Numbered from the stretch's first letter, positions 8,175 to 17,361 are shown. The stretch is DNA of 64,000 nt from Phycicoccus duodecadis (GCF_002846495.1 NZ_PJNE01000001.1:3162001-3226000), one strand, 5' to 3'. Program-made: numbers and translations. Notes: generated by a model from the sequence alone, not told the origin.

Positions 8175-9431
8175 TCAGTCCTCGATGGCCTGGTAGACGA
8201 CCGCGCGGAAGTCGGCCTCGGGCAGGTCGAAGCCGACCATGTGCTGCGTCATGAGCACCCCGACGATCTCCTCCACCGGGTCGACCCAGAAGTAGGTCTT
8301 GGCCGCACCGGACCAGCCGAACTCGCCGACCGAGCCCGCCAGTGCGGTCTGGCCGATGTCCATGGCGACGCGGGAGCCGAGGCCGAACCCGTACCCGGGC
8401 GCTGCAACGCCGCCCAGGGTGTACGGGAGCAGCGCCGGCGCGAGGTGGTTGGTGTGCATCAGCTCGAGCGTCTTGCGGCCGAGGATGCGGGTACCGTCCT
8501 CGGCCTTGCCCGTGAGCAGCATGTTCGCGAACCGCAGGTAGTCCGAACCGGTGCCGAACAGGCCGTGGCCACCGCGCTGGAAGACATCCGGGGTGTCGCT
8601 CGGGTACGTCGCGTCCACGTCCCGGCGGCCGAGGTCGCCGGTGGCGAAGGCGATCGCGAGCTTGGTGAACGTCATGTCCTGGCCGACGATGTCCGGGAGG
8701 CCGTACATGGCGGCAAGACGGCCACGCTCCGACTCCGGCACGCCAAAACCCGTGTCCGTCATACCGAGCGGGCCGAACAGGCGCTCCGAGAGGAACTCCC
8801 CGAGCTTCTGGCCCGAGATCACCTCGATCAGGCGGGCTGCGACGTCGATGCCCACGCTGTAGTGCCACCGCGTCCCCGGCGCGAAGGCCAGCGGAAGCGT
8901 GGCGACCTCGTCGACGAACTGCTCAAGGGTACGCGTCGGGTCGTTGCCGATCCGCTTCTGGCGGTATTGCTCCGCGACCGGGAAGTCCTCGAGGAAGTCG
9001 TAGGTGAGCCCACTGGTGTGGCTCATCAGGTCGCGGACCTGCATCGGGCGCAGCAGCGACTGGTCCTCGAGCGTCCCGCCCGGCCCGGCGATCTTCGTCG
9101 CCGCGAAGGCCGGGATCCACTTGGCGACCGGGTCGACGAGCTGGAACTTCCCCTCTTCGAAGAGGGTCATCAGGGCGGTGCAGATGATCGGCTTGGTCAT
9201 CGAGTAGAGGCGGTAGATCGTGTCCTCCGCCACGGGCACGCCGGCCTCGCGGTCCTGCCAACCGAGGCACTCGGAGTGCACGAGCCGACCGCGGCGCGAC
9301 ACCAACGTCGTGAAGCCGGCGTAGCCGCCCTGGTCGACGTACTTCTGCAGCGCGGGCGCGATCAGCTCGAGGCGGTCGGCGCTCATCCCCACCGAATCGG
9401 GGGACGTGAGCCGCGGGTCGACCTGGGCCAT
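8175..9431 (-). CDS. Serine hydrolase, beta-lactamase/class C esterase family
   Basis: A 418-residue protein with the SxxK catalytic motif SMTK (S77, K80) and a Tyr-containing second motif near WHYSVG. No signal peptide is seen, so it is probably a cytoplasmic esterase (EstB-like) rather than a penicillin-binding protein. A ribosome binding site AAAGGAGA lies 6 bp before the ATG. The gene is lone, between the HepT relic and the solitary IS end. Substrate unknown; esters or lactones are typical. Confidence 0.88.
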   Translation of the reverse strand: MAQVDPRLTSPDSVGMSADRLELIAPALQKYVDQGGYAGFTTLVSRRGRLVHSECLGWQDREAGVPVAEDTIYRLYSMTKPIICTALMTLFEEGKFQLVDPVAKWIPAFAATKIAGPGGTLEDQSLLRPMQVRDLMSHTSGLTYDFLEDFPVAEQYRQKRIGNDPTRTLEQFVDEVATLPLAFAPGTRWHYSVGIDVAARLIEVISGQKLGEFLSERLFGPLGMTDTGFGVPESERGRLAAMYGLPDIVGQDMTFTKLAIAFATGDLGRRDVDATYPSDTPDVFQRGGHGLFGTGSDYLRFANMLLTGKAEDGTRILGRKTLELMHTNHLAPALLPYTLGGVAAPGYGFGLGSRVAMDIGQTALAGSVGEFGWSGAAKTYFWVDPVEEIVGVLMTQHMVGFDLPEADFRAVVYQAIED

Positions 9432-9504
9432 CGTGGATCTCCTTTGATCGGGAAGGGTGCTGAACGTACGCGTGCGCCCTACTGGTCCAGGGTGCGCAGC
9501 GCTG

Positions 9505-9613
9505 GTGAGGGTTCACGAGAAGGATCACGCGGTGGCCGCACCCCGTCCAGCACCGACACACGTGACAGCCACGAACTCAACGATCGGGCTGCACCACTGT
9601 CCGGGGCTCAGCT
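9505..9613 (-). mobile_element. Solitary end of an IS256-family element
   Basis: In reverse orientation this 109-bp stretch matches the left end of the IS at 6331-6428. The outermost part GCACCACTGTCCGGGGCTCA parallels the inverted repeat, and the block GGATCACGCGGTGGCCGC (9522-9539) is identical to the complement of 6393-6410. The middle has diverged and differs by small indels. No transposase lies beside it, so it is a relic or a MITE-like end. 9432-9504 and 9614-9696 hold nothing recognisable. Confidence 0.8.
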
Positions 9614-9696
9614 GAGTGCGGCCGGCGCGAAAGACGTGATCACGCGCCGAGATGCGCCTATCCGCCTCCTGTTGGCCAGGGCCTCAGCGTGTGCGC

Positions 9697-9954
9697 TCAG
9701 CCGCCGGACGGTTCCTTGACCTCTGCGTGGTCGACGTCGCCCTCGACCAGGTCCTCGGCCGCGCGCACGAGGAGCGGATCGACAGGGGCATCGCCGAGCC
9801 GGATGTGGGCGAGCAGCTCGCGGCGCATCCGCGGCTCCCAGAACTTGCGGATGTGCGTGGCGATCTCCGCGGCGGCCTTCTCGGGCGGGAGGGCCTCGAA
9901 GTTGCGCACCAGGTCGTGCCCGAGCCGGGCGACGGGCGGGAGGTCACCGCTCAC
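9697..9954 (-). CDS. fdsD: Formate dehydrogenase delta subunit
   Basis: An 85-residue protein of the FdsD family: PVARLGHDLVRNFEALPPEK followed by HIRKFWEPRMRRELL. It is a small accessory subunit needed for assembly or stability of the soluble NAD-dependent molybdenum formate dehydrogenase. The GTG start overlaps the stop of fdsA by 4 bp, so it is coupled as the last gene of fdsGBAD. Confidence 0.9.
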   Translation of the reverse strand: MSGDLPPVARLGHDLVRNFEALPPEKAAAEIATHIRKFWEPRMRRELLAHIRLGDAPVDPLLVRAAEDLVEGDVDHAEVKEPSGG

Positions 9955-12827
9955 CGGCGGTGCCTCGCCATCGCCCCGACCGGCATCGACGCCGACGACC
10001 CGACATCCTGATCGGCCTCGACCGATGCCTCACGCCGCGACGCCTCGGTGACCACCTGGACCTGCACCGCCGTCACCTTGTACTCGGGGCAGTTCGTGGC
10101 CCAGTCGGAGTTCTCGGTCGTCACCACGTTGGCGCCCGTGACGGGGTGGTGGAACGTCGTGTAGACGACGCCGGCGGGCATCCGGTCCGACACCAGCGCC
10201 GTGAGCCGCGTCGTGCCCACCCGCGACGACAGCTCGACCACGTCACCGGACGAGACGCCGCGCATCTCGGCGTCCGACGGGTGGATCTCGAGGACGTCCT
10301 CGGGATGCCAGGTCGAGTTCGGCGTCCGCCGCGTCTGCGCCCCCACGTTGTACTGCGACAGGATGCGCCCCGTCGTGAGCACCAGCGGGTAGCGGCGGTT
10401 GGCGCGCTCGGTGGTCGGCACGTAGACGGTGGGCGTCAGCTGCCCCAGCCCGCGCACGAACGACCCCACGTGCATCGTCGGCGTCCCGTGCGGCGCGGCG
10501 TCGTTGACCGGCCACTGCATCGAGCCCTCCGCGTCGAGCCGCGCGAACGACACCCCGGCGAAGGTCGGTGTGGTGGCGGCGATCTCGTCCATGATCTGCG
10601 ACGGCGCCTCGTACGACATCGGGTAGCCCATGGCCGTCGCGATCTCGCACGCCACCTGCCACTCGTCCTTGCCGACGCGCGACGGCATCACCGGGCGCAC
10701 CCGGTTGATGCGGCGCTCGGCGTTGGTGAAGGTGCCGTCCTTCTCGAGGAACGAGCTGCCCGGCAGGAACACGTGCGCGAACCGGGCGGTCTCGTTGAGG
10801 AACAGGTCCTGCACCACCACGAGCTCCATGGCGCGCAGCGCGGCCTCGACGTGATGGGTGTCGGGGTCGCTCTGCGCGATGTCCTCGCCCTGCACGTACA
10901 GCCCCATGAACGAGCCGCCGATCGCGGAGTCGAACATGTTCGGGATGCGCAGCCCCGGCTCGGGCTGGATGGTGACGCCCCACAGCGACTCGTAGATCGC
11001 GCGCACCTCCGGCCGCGACACGTGCCGGTACCCCGGCAGCTCGTGCGGGAACGAGCCCATGTCGCACGACCCCTGCACGTTGTTCTGCCCGCGCATCGGG
11101 TTCACCCCCACGCCTTCGCGCCCGAGGTTGCCGGTGAGCAGCGCCAGGTTCGCCATCCCCATGACCATCGTCGAGCCCTGGCTGTGCTCGGTGACCCCGA
11201 GCCCGTAGTAGATCGCCGAGTTCGGGCCCCCCGCGTACAGCCGGGCCGCCGCACGCAGGTCGGCCGCCGGGATGCCGGTCTCGGCCTCGGTGGCCTCGGG
11301 CGAGTGCTCGGGCCGCGCGATGAACTCGAGGTAGCCCTCGGCGCCCTCGGTGCGCGACGCCACGAAGGCCGCGTCGTGCAGCCCCTCGGTGACGATGACG
11401 TGCGCCATCGCGTTGACGAGCGCGACGTTGGTGCCCGGCCGCACCGGCAGGTGGTAGGTGGCCTCCACGTGCGGGCCGCGCACCAGGTCGATGCGCCGCG
11501 GGTCGGCCACGATGACCTTCGCGCCCTCGCGGATGCGGCGCTTCATCCGCGACGCGAACACCGGGTGCGCGTCCGTGGGGTTGGCGCCGATGACGAGCAT
11601 GACGTCGCACTGCTCGACCGAGGCGAAGTCCTGGGTGCCGGCCGAGGTGCCGAAGGCGTGGTTCAGCCCGTACCCGGTGGGGGAGTGGCAGACCCGCGCG
11701 CAGGTGTCGACGTTGTTGTTGCCGAACGCCGCCCGCACCATCTTCTGGACGACGTACACCTCCTCGTTGGTGCAGCGCGAGGAGGAGATGCCGCCGATCG
11801 CCCCCACGCCGTGCCGCTCCTGCACCGCCCGGAACCCCGACGCGACGCGCTCGATGGCCTCGTCCCACGACACGACGCGCCACGGGTCGTCGATCGAGTC
11901 GCGGACCATGGGCTCCATCTGCCGGTCGGTGTGCGCGGCGTACCCATAGGCGAAGCGGCCCTTGACGCACGAGTGGCCCTCGTTGGCGCCGCCGTCCTTC
12001 CACGGCGTCATCCGCACGACCCGGGTGTCGTCGCCCGAGCCCTGCACCTCGGCCTTGAACGAGCAGCCGACCCCGCAGTACGCGCAGGTGGTGACGACCG
12101 AACGGGTCGGCATCCCGAGCGAGACCACCGACTTCTCGGTGAGCGCGTCGGTGGGGCAGGCCTGCACGCAGGCGCCGCACGAGACGCACTCGCTGTTCAG
12201 GAAGTCGGTGCCCCCGGCGCTGACCCGCGAGTCGAACCCGCGGCCCTCGACGGTGAGTGCGAACGTGCCCTGCGTCTCGGAGCACGCCCGCACGCAGCGT
12301 GAGCACACGATGCACGCGGCCGGGTCGTAGTCGAAGTAGGGGTTGGAGTGGTCTGTGGTGTCGGCCAGGTGGTTCGCGCCGTCGAAGCCGTAGCGCACCT
12401 CGGCCAGGCCGGTGTCGCGCGCCAGCCGCTGCATCTCGCAGTTGCCGCGGGCGCAGCCGTCGCAGTCGGTGGGGTGGTCGCTGAGGTAGAGCTCCATGAC
12501 GCCGCGCCGCAGGCCGCGCACCTGCTCGGTGGTGGTGCTGACGACCATCCCGTCGGTGCACGGCGTGGTGCACGAGGCCGGCGTGCCCTTACCCCCCTCG
12601 ACCTCGACGAGGCACAACCGGCACGACCCGAACGCCGCGAGGGAGTCGGTGGCGCACAGCTTGGGGATGGCGATGCCCGCCTCGGCCGCGGCCCGCAGCA
12701 CCGACGTGCCGGCCGGGACGGTGACCTCGCGCCCGTCGATGGTCACCGTGGCGGGGGCGCCGGACGCGACGCGCGGCGTGCCGTAGTCGGTCTCCGCGAG
12801 GGTGGGGTTCTCGTCGATCGCCGTCAT
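9951..12827 (-). CDS. fdsA: NAD-dependent formate dehydrogenase, catalytic alpha subunit
   Basis: The start is ATG at 12827, giving 958 residues. Domains in order: an N-terminal [2Fe-2S] ferredoxin domain (CATDSLAAFGSCRLC), a NuoG-like His/Cys cluster (HPTDCDGCARGNC), two [4Fe-4S] motifs (CIVCSRCVRAC and CVSCGACVQACP), the proximal cluster CAYCGVGCSF, then the bis-MGD molybdopterin domains. The metal ligand is Cys (ARVCHSPTGYG), not selenocysteine. It oxidises formate to CO2 and passes electrons to FdsB. Its start overlaps the fdsB stop by 4 bp. Cofactor genes such as fdhD are not in the window. Confidence 0.96.
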   Translation of the reverse strand: MTAIDENPTLAETDYGTPRVASGAPATVTIDGREVTVPAGTSVLRAAAEAGIAIPKLCATDSLAAFGSCRLCLVEVEGGKGTPASCTTPCTDGMVVSTTTEQVRGLRRGVMELYLSDHPTDCDGCARGNCEMQRLARDTGLAEVRYGFDGANHLADTTDHSNPYFDYDPAACIVCSRCVRACSETQGTFALTVEGRGFDSRVSAGGTDFLNSECVSCGACVQACPTDALTEKSVVSLGMPTRSVVTTCAYCGVGCSFKAEVQGSGDDTRVVRMTPWKDGGANEGHSCVKGRFAYGYAAHTDRQMEPMVRDSIDDPWRVVSWDEAIERVASGFRAVQERHGVGAIGGISSSRCTNEEVYVVQKMVRAAFGNNNVDTCARVCHSPTGYGLNHAFGTSAGTQDFASVEQCDVMLVIGANPTDAHPVFASRMKRRIREGAKVIVADPRRIDLVRGPHVEATYHLPVRPGTNVALVNAMAHVIVTEGLHDAAFVASRTEGAEGYLEFIARPEHSPEATEAETGIPAADLRAAARLYAGGPNSAIYYGLGVTEHSQGSTMVMGMANLALLTGNLGREGVGVNPMRGQNNVQGSCDMGSFPHELPGYRHVSRPEVRAIYESLWGVTIQPEPGLRIPNMFDSAIGGSFMGLYVQGEDIAQSDPDTHHVEAALRAMELVVVQDLFLNETARFAHVFLPGSSFLEKDGTFTNAERRINRVRPVMPSRVGKDEWQVACEIATAMGYPMSYEAPSQIMDEIAATTPTFAGVSFARLDAEGSMQWPVNDAAPHGTPTMHVGSFVRGLGQLTPTVYVPTTERANRRYPLVLTTGRILSQYNVGAQTRRTPNSTWHPEDVLEIHPSDAEMRGVSSGDVVELSSRVGTTRLTALVSDRMPAGVVYTTFHHPVTGANVVTTENSDWATNCPEYKVTAVQVQVVTEASRREASVEADQDVGSSASMPVGAMARHRR

Positions 12828-14401
12828 GGCCGGGCTCCTCCGTCGGTGCTCGTGGCTGACATCGGGATGTCGCGGGCGACGGCGCTCGCCGTGGCCGGGG
12901 CGCCGAAGTCCTCGGGCCAGTGCTCGAGCGCGCTGCGCACCGGCATCGGCGTCAGGCCACCCATCGCGCACAGCGAGCCCTTGGTCATCGTCGTGCAGAG
13001 GTCGTCGAGCAGCACGAGGTTGGCCTCGCGGTGCGTCCCGGCCCGGATGCGGTCGATGACCTCGACCCCGCGCGTGGAGCCCACCCGGCAGGGCGTGCAC
13101 TTGCCGCACGACTCCTTGGCGCAGAACTCCATCGCGAACCTGGCCATGGCGCCGGCGTCCATCGACTCGTCGAACACGACGACGCCGCCGTGCCCGACCA
13201 TCGCGTTCGCAGCGGCGAAGGCCTCGTAGTCCATCGGCAGGTCGAACTGCGCCGGCGGGAGGTAGGCACCCAGCGGGCCGCCCACCTGGACCGCCTTGAC
13301 CGGGCGCCCGGACGCCGTGCCGCCGCCGAAGTCGTCGACGAGCTCACGCAGGCTGATGCCGAAGTCGGCCTCGACGATGCCGCCCCGGGCCACGTTGCCC
13401 CCGAGCTGGAAGACCTGGGTGCCCCGCGAGCGCCCGGTGCCGAGCGCGGCGTAGGCCTCGCCGCCGTCGGCCAGCACCGTCGGCACCGCGGCGAGGGTGA
13501 GCACGTTGTTGACCAGGGTCGGCCGCCCGAACAGCCCCTGGAGGGCGGGGATGGGCGGCTTCGCCCGCACCTCGCCGCGCCTGCCCTCGAGCGAGTCGAG
13601 CATCGAGGTCTCCTCGCCGCAGATGTAGGCACCCGCGCCGACCCGCACCTCGAGGTCGAACCGGTGGCCGCTGCCGAGCACCGACGCCCCGAGCACCCCG
13701 TGGGCGTAGGCGATGTCGACGGCCCGGCGCAGGGTGCGGATCGCGTGCGGGTACTCGCTGCGCAGGTAGACGAAACCCTCGGTGGCACCGACCGCGACGG
13801 CGGCGATCGTCATCCCTTCGATGAGCGTGAACGGGTCGCCCTCGATGAGCATCCGGTCGGCGAAGGTGCCGCTGTCGCCCTCGTCGGCGTTGCAGCAGAC
13901 GAACTTCACGTCGGCCTCGGCGGTGCGCACGGTCTCCCACTTCACGCCCGCCGGGAAGCCGGCGCCGCCACGGCCGCGCAGCCCCGAGTCGGTGACCTCG
14001 CGCACCACATCGGTGGGGGCCAGGGCCAGCGCCCGCTCGAGCCCGGCCAGGCCGCCGTGCTCGCGGTAGGCCCCGAGGTCGGTGGGCTCGATGACCCCGA
14101 CCCGGGCGAACGAGACGCGGTGCTGGCGCGCCAGCCACGGGTGCTCGTCGACGACACCGACGTCCTGCCCGGTGTCGTGCAGCTCGCCGGACAGGAGGGC
14201 GCCGACCTGCTCGGGGGTGACGTTCGCGAAGCCGATGCGCCCGGTCGGTGTCTCGACCTCGACCAGCGGCTCGAGCCAGAGCATCCCGCGGGAGCCGTTG
14301 CGGCGCACCGTGGCTCCGGCCGCGGTCAGCGCGTGGGCAACGTCGTCGGCCCCCACCGACACGGCAGCGGCGTCGCAGGGGACCCACACGGTGGCAGTCA
14401 T
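12824..14401 (-). CDS. fdsB: Formate dehydrogenase NADH-binding beta subunit
   Basis: A 525-residue NuoF-type subunit with an N-terminal thioredoxin-like extension. The FMN/NADH site is visible in GLRGRGGAGFPAGVKWE, and the [4Fe-4S] ligands in CAKESCGKCTPCRVGS. It takes electrons from FdsA and reduces NAD+. The ATG at 14401 overlaps the fdsG stop and its own stop overlaps the fdsA start, so the operon is tightly coupled. Confidence 0.96.
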   Translation of the reverse strand: MTATVWVPCDAAAVSVGADDVAHALTAAGATVRRNGSRGMLWLEPLVEVETPTGRIGFANVTPEQVGALLSGELHDTGQDVGVVDEHPWLARQHRVSFARVGVIEPTDLGAYREHGGLAGLERALALAPTDVVREVTDSGLRGRGGAGFPAGVKWETVRTAEADVKFVCCNADEGDSGTFADRMLIEGDPFTLIEGMTIAAVAVGATEGFVYLRSEYPHAIRTLRRAVDIAYAHGVLGASVLGSGHRFDLEVRVGAGAYICGEETSMLDSLEGRRGEVRAKPPIPALQGLFGRPTLVNNVLTLAAVPTVLADGGEAYAALGTGRSRGTQVFQLGGNVARGGIVEADFGISLRELVDDFGGGTASGRPVKAVQVGGPLGAYLPPAQFDLPMDYEAFAAANAMVGHGGVVVFDESMDAGAMARFAMEFCAKESCGKCTPCRVGSTRGVEVIDRIRAGTHREANLVLLDDLCTTMTKGSLCAMGGLTPMPVRSALEHWPEDFGAPATASAVARDIPMSATSTDGGARP

Positions 14402-14883
14402 CGGTCCCACTCCGCGGTGAGGGTGTCGAGCCGTTCGGGGGTGAGCCGGGCGTGCAGCGCGCCGTCGAGGGTGCCGGCGGGCCCGAGAGCGCAGTTGCCG
14501 AGGCAGAAGACCTCGCCCAGCTCGATCTCGGTGGAGCCCGCCCAGCGGTCGGTGGCGGCGGCGTAGGTGGCGTCGGCGCCGCGGGCCTGGCACGCCTCGG
14601 CCCGGCACAGGGCGACGCGGTGCGCGGCCGGGGGAGTGCGGCGGAAGTCGTGGTAGAAGCTGACGACCCCCAGGACGTCGGCCCGGCTGAGGTTCAGGAC
14701 CTCGGCGATCACCGGGATGTCGTCGTCGTGCACGTAGCCGTGCGCGGCCACCACCGCGTGCAGGATCGGCAGCAGCGGGCCCCGCATCCGAGCGAGCTCC
14801 TCGGCGATGCCGCGGACCGACGCGGCGCGCGCGCGATCGGCCGGTCCGGGGGCGGGAGCAGCGCTGGGGCCTCGCTGGGGCAC
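14398..14883 (-). CDS. fdsG: Formate dehydrogenase gamma subunit (NuoE-like)
   Basis: I chose GTG at 14883 (MPQRGPSAAPAPG, 161 residues), because AGAGGTGG lies 5-6 bp upstream; the frame stays open to 14976. It is a [2Fe-2S] thioredoxin-like protein with the four Cys in CRAEAC and VFCLGNCALGP. It works with FdsB in electron transfer to NAD+. First gene of fdsGBAD. Confidence 0.92.
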   Translation of the reverse strand: MPQRGPSAAPAPGPADRARAASVRGIAEELARMRGPLLPILHAVVAAHGYVHDDDIPVIAEVLNLSRADVLGVVSFYHDFRRTPPAAHRVALCRAEACQARGADATYAAATDRWAGSTEIELGEVFCLGNCALGPAGTLDGALHARLTPERLDTLTAEWDR

Positions 14884-14955
14884 GTCGTCCACCTCTCTGT
14901 GGCTGTGACCTGCATCCGAGCCTACGGCGGGGACGTCGCTGGGGACAGCCCCCGG

Positions 14956-14995
14956 CCGGTTCCGCACCCCCAGCACAGCGGGGGTGCGGAACCGG
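14956..14995 (-). terminator. Strong hairpin between fmdA and fdsG
   Basis: Two perfectly complementary 16-bp arms (14956-14971 and 14980-14995) with an 8-base loop lie in the 127-bp gap after fmdA. No T-run follows. The hairpin would limit read-through from the amidase genes into the formate dehydrogenase genes, or define a processing site. Confidence 0.65.
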
Positions 14996-15010
14996 TCCGC
15001 GGTCGGTGGG

Positions 15011-16264
15011 TCAGAAGGACGACCGGGGGACGCCCATCCCGGGGTCGATCTGCGCCGGCCCGGAGCTCGACGGCCGGATGTCGATGTCGAAGATGGACGT
15101 GGGGAGGTACACCGTCGAGCACGAGTTCGGGATGTCGACCACGCCCGAGAGCCGGCCCTCGATGGGGGCGGCGCCGAGGATCATGTAAGCCTGCTCCGGC
15201 GACCAGCCGAACTTCGTGAGGTAGTCGATCGCGTGGAGGCAAGCCCGCTGGTACGACAGGTGCGAGTCGAGGTACCTCTGCTCGCCGTCGAGGGTCACCG
15301 AGGTGCCCGAGAACGCGAGCCACTCGCTGAACTGCGGGTCGGTCGTGCCGGGCATGAAGATGGCGTTCTCCGAGACGCCGTAGGTCTCCATCCCACCCTT
15401 GATGATGTCGACGCGCAGGTCGATGAACCCGCCCATCTCGATGGCGCCGCAGAAGGTGATCTCGCCGTCGCCCTGCGAGAAGTGCAGGTCGCCCATCGAG
15501 AGGTTCGCGCCCTCCACGAAGACCGGGTAGAAGACCCGGGACCCCTTCGTGAAGTTCTTGATGTCCTGGTTGCCGCCGTTCTCGCGGGGCGGGGCGGTCC
15601 GGGCCGCCTCGGCCGCCACCCTCGCGTACTCCGACTGCGGCAGCGTCCCGAGGATCGCCGAGTCCGGCTCCGGCGGCAGCGCCAGCGGCGGGACCCGGTT
15701 CGGGTCGGTGGCGATGAGCGCCGCCTCGCGGGTGTTCCAGCGGGCGAGCAGCTCGGCCGAGGGAGCGGTGCCCATGAGGCCGGGGTGGACGATGCCGACG
15801 AAGGAGACGCCGGGGACGTGGCGGGAGGTGGCCACCCCTCCGGTGAAGTCCCAGATCACCTTGTAGGCGTCGGGGAACTGGTCGGTGAGGAAGCCGCCGC
15901 CGTGCTCCTTGGCGAAGATGCCCGTGTACCCCCAGCCCTGGCCGGCGAGGGGGCCGCTGTCCTCCTGCGGGATCGGACCCACGTCGAGGATGTCGACGAC
16001 GAGGAGGTCGCCGGGCTGGGCGCCCTCGACGGCGACCGGGCCGGAGAGGACGTGCACCGTGTTGAGCGGAGCGTTGAGGATGTCGTCGGCGGAGTCGTCG
16101 TTGACGATGGCGCCGTCGAACCACTCCCGGCAGTCCATCCGGAAGGTGTCGCCCGGCTTGACGTGCACGTTGGCCGGTACCTCGGGGTGCCAGCGGTTGT
16201 GGCCCAGGTACTTCTGGTCGGTGAACTTCTTGGTCGAGTCGAGCGGGAAGATGAGCTCTGGCAT
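15011..16264 (-). CDS. fmdA: Formamidase/acetamidase family
   Basis: A 417-residue member of the FmdA/AmdA family, normal length. Characteristic stretches are HNRWHPEVPANVHVKPGDT, QPGDLLVVDILDVGP, QGWGYTGIFAKEHGGGFLTD and DLHFSQGDGEITFCGAIEMG. It hydrolyses formamide or short aliphatic amides to ammonia and the acid. With a formate dehydrogenase operon directly downstream, formamide is the likely main substrate. An RBS (AGAGGAGAA) lies 5-6 bp before the ATG. It follows amiS by 49 bp. Confidence 0.95.
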   Translation of the reverse strand: MPELIFPLDSTKKFTDQKYLGHNRWHPEVPANVHVKPGDTFRMDCREWFDGAIVNDDSADDILNAPLNTVHVLSGPVAVEGAQPGDLLVVDILDVGPIPQEDSGPLAGQGWGYTGIFAKEHGGGFLTDQFPDAYKVIWDFTGGVATSRHVPGVSFVGIVHPGLMGTAPSAELLARWNTREAALIATDPNRVPPLALPPEPDSAILGTLPQSEYARVAAEAARTAPPRENGGNQDIKNFTKGSRVFYPVFVEGANLSMGDLHFSQGDGEITFCGAIEMGGFIDLRVDIIKGGMETYGVSENAIFMPGTTDPQFSEWLAFSGTSVTLDGEQRYLDSHLSYQRACLHAIDYLTKFGWSPEQAYMILGAAPIEGRLSGVVDIPNSCSTVYLPTSIFDIDIRPSSSGPAQIDPGMGVPRSSF

Positions 16265-16313
16265 GGCGGATTCTCCTCTGGTGACTGGGCGGCTGGTGCC
16301 GCCGGACGAAGGG

Positions 16314-16934
16314 TCAGGCGGTGGCGGGAGCCGTCGCCGGGGACAGGGAGCCGAGGCGGGATCTGGCGAGGAGGAACCCCCCTACGTTGAGGACGAGGAC
16401 GATGACCGCCCAGACGGCGTTCGGGAGGGCGTCCCACCACCCGGTGAGGAAGAGGAACGCCGGGACCGCGGCGGTGAACCACCCCTCGACCGCGGCGACC
16501 GCACCGGTCCACGCGGTGAGGCCCACGCGGTCGCGTCCGAGCAGCTGGAAGAACAGCCACCAGAGGTAGGCCCACAGCAGCCAGATCACGCCGAACGCGT
16601 AGTCCTGGTAGGCGATCACGTTGACGACGGCGTAGCCGACGGCCGCGACGGCGACGAAGAGGGAGAAGAAGCCCAGTCCGGTCGCCTCGAACCCCCAGAT
16701 GGTGTTCATCGCGACGTACAGGTACGTGAAGCCGAACAGGTAGAGCCCGGAGGCCCCGAAGATGATGTCGGTGTCTCCACCCGCGGTGAAGATCAGGTAC
16801 GTGGGGGTGATGACCTGGAGCAGCCCGACGAAGATGTTCAGGGGGACGGCGCCATTACCCCGGACCCAACCGAGGAGCGCGCATCCGTTGATGAACAGGA
16901 TCGCGCCGACGTACAGAAGTCCTACGTTTGCCAT
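16314..16934 (-). CDS. amiS: AmiS/UreI family amide/urea channel
   Basis: The start is ATG at 16934, with AAGGAG 6 bp upstream, giving 206 residues. There are six to seven hydrophobic segments, beginning VGLLYVGAILFINGCALLGW and including FGVIWLLWAYLWWLFFQLLG. This family forms inner-membrane channels for short amides or urea. It lies between fmdB and fmdA, so it most likely admits formamide or acetamide. Confidence 0.93.
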   Translation of the reverse strand: MANVGLLYVGAILFINGCALLGWVRGNGAVPLNIFVGLLQVITPTYLIFTAGGDTDIIFGASGLYLFGFTYLYVAMNTIWGFEATGLGFFSLFVAVAAVGYAVVNVIAYQDYAFGVIWLLWAYLWWLFFQLLGRDRVGLTAWTGAVAAVEGWFTAAVPAFLFLTGWWDALPNAVWAVIVLVLNVGGFLLARSRLGSLSPATAPATA

Positions 16935-16975
16935 GGTTCTCCTTGCCGAGATCGAGGCTGGGCCGGCCGACACAG

Positions 16976-17263
16976 TCAGGGCGCGGGCAACTTCGCCGTC
17001 CGGGGGTCGGCCGAGGGCCTCCTGGTGGGGGGCCGGTGCCGGCCGGGCAGCGCGGTGACCACCGCCGGCTCACTGGCGCTGGCCTCGGTGGCGGCGATGA
17101 TCCGGCGGGAGCGGGAGTCGCCGGTCAGCACCTGCGGGAGGCTGAACAGCCGTCTCGCGGGGTCGTCGCACTCGGGGCAGGTGAGCGACGCAGGAGCCCG
17201 CCCGACGGGCAGCCGCGCCGTGATCACGCCGTCGCGCGGACAGAGGAACTCGTACGTGGCCAT
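16976..17263 (-). CDS. fmdB: FmdB-family zinc ribbon protein
   Basis: A 95-residue protein starting MATYEFLCPRDG, with a second knuckle LTCPECDDPA. It matches the FmdB regulatory family, but the first knuckle reads CPRD instead of CxxC, so zinc binding may be altered. FmdB was linked to control of formamidase in methylotrophs. It is the first structural gene after the palindromic operator and 41 bp upstream of amiS. Confidence 0.85.
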   Translation of the reverse strand: MATYEFLCPRDGVITARLPVGRAPASLTCPECDDPARRLFSLPQVLTGDSRSRRIIAATEASASEPAVVTALPGRHRPPTRRPSADPRTAKLPAP

Positions 17264-17291
17264 GGCTACCTCCGAGACACGATCCCAAACG

Positions 17292-17315
17292 GGATATTCC
17301 CAAATGGGAATATCC
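17292..17315 (-). promoter_or_regulatory. Palindromic operator before the fmdB-amiS-fmdA operon
   Basis: An inverted repeat with two perfect 11-bp arms, GGATATTCCCA and TGGGAATATCC, separated by AA. It lies 28 bp upstream of the fmdB start, in an unusually AT-rich spot. A weaker repeat ATCCC...GGGAT (17282-17295) abuts it. The position suits repression of the amidase operon by the MarR protein encoded just upstream. Confidence 0.7.
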
Positions 17316-17361
17316 GGAGCGTAGAGGGAGTCGGAGAATCTGTCCAGAGCCTGCGGGTGGG

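Noticed and set aside
12185..12200. Possible selenocysteine use in the formate dehydrogenase
   Set aside because: The metal ligand in ARVCHSPT is encoded by an ordinary Cys codon and the gene has no in-frame TGA.
9951..13109. Longer N-terminus of fdsA starting inside fdsB
   Set aside because: The ATG at 12827 overlaps the fdsB stop in the usual ATGA way, and the ferredoxin domain begins right after it.
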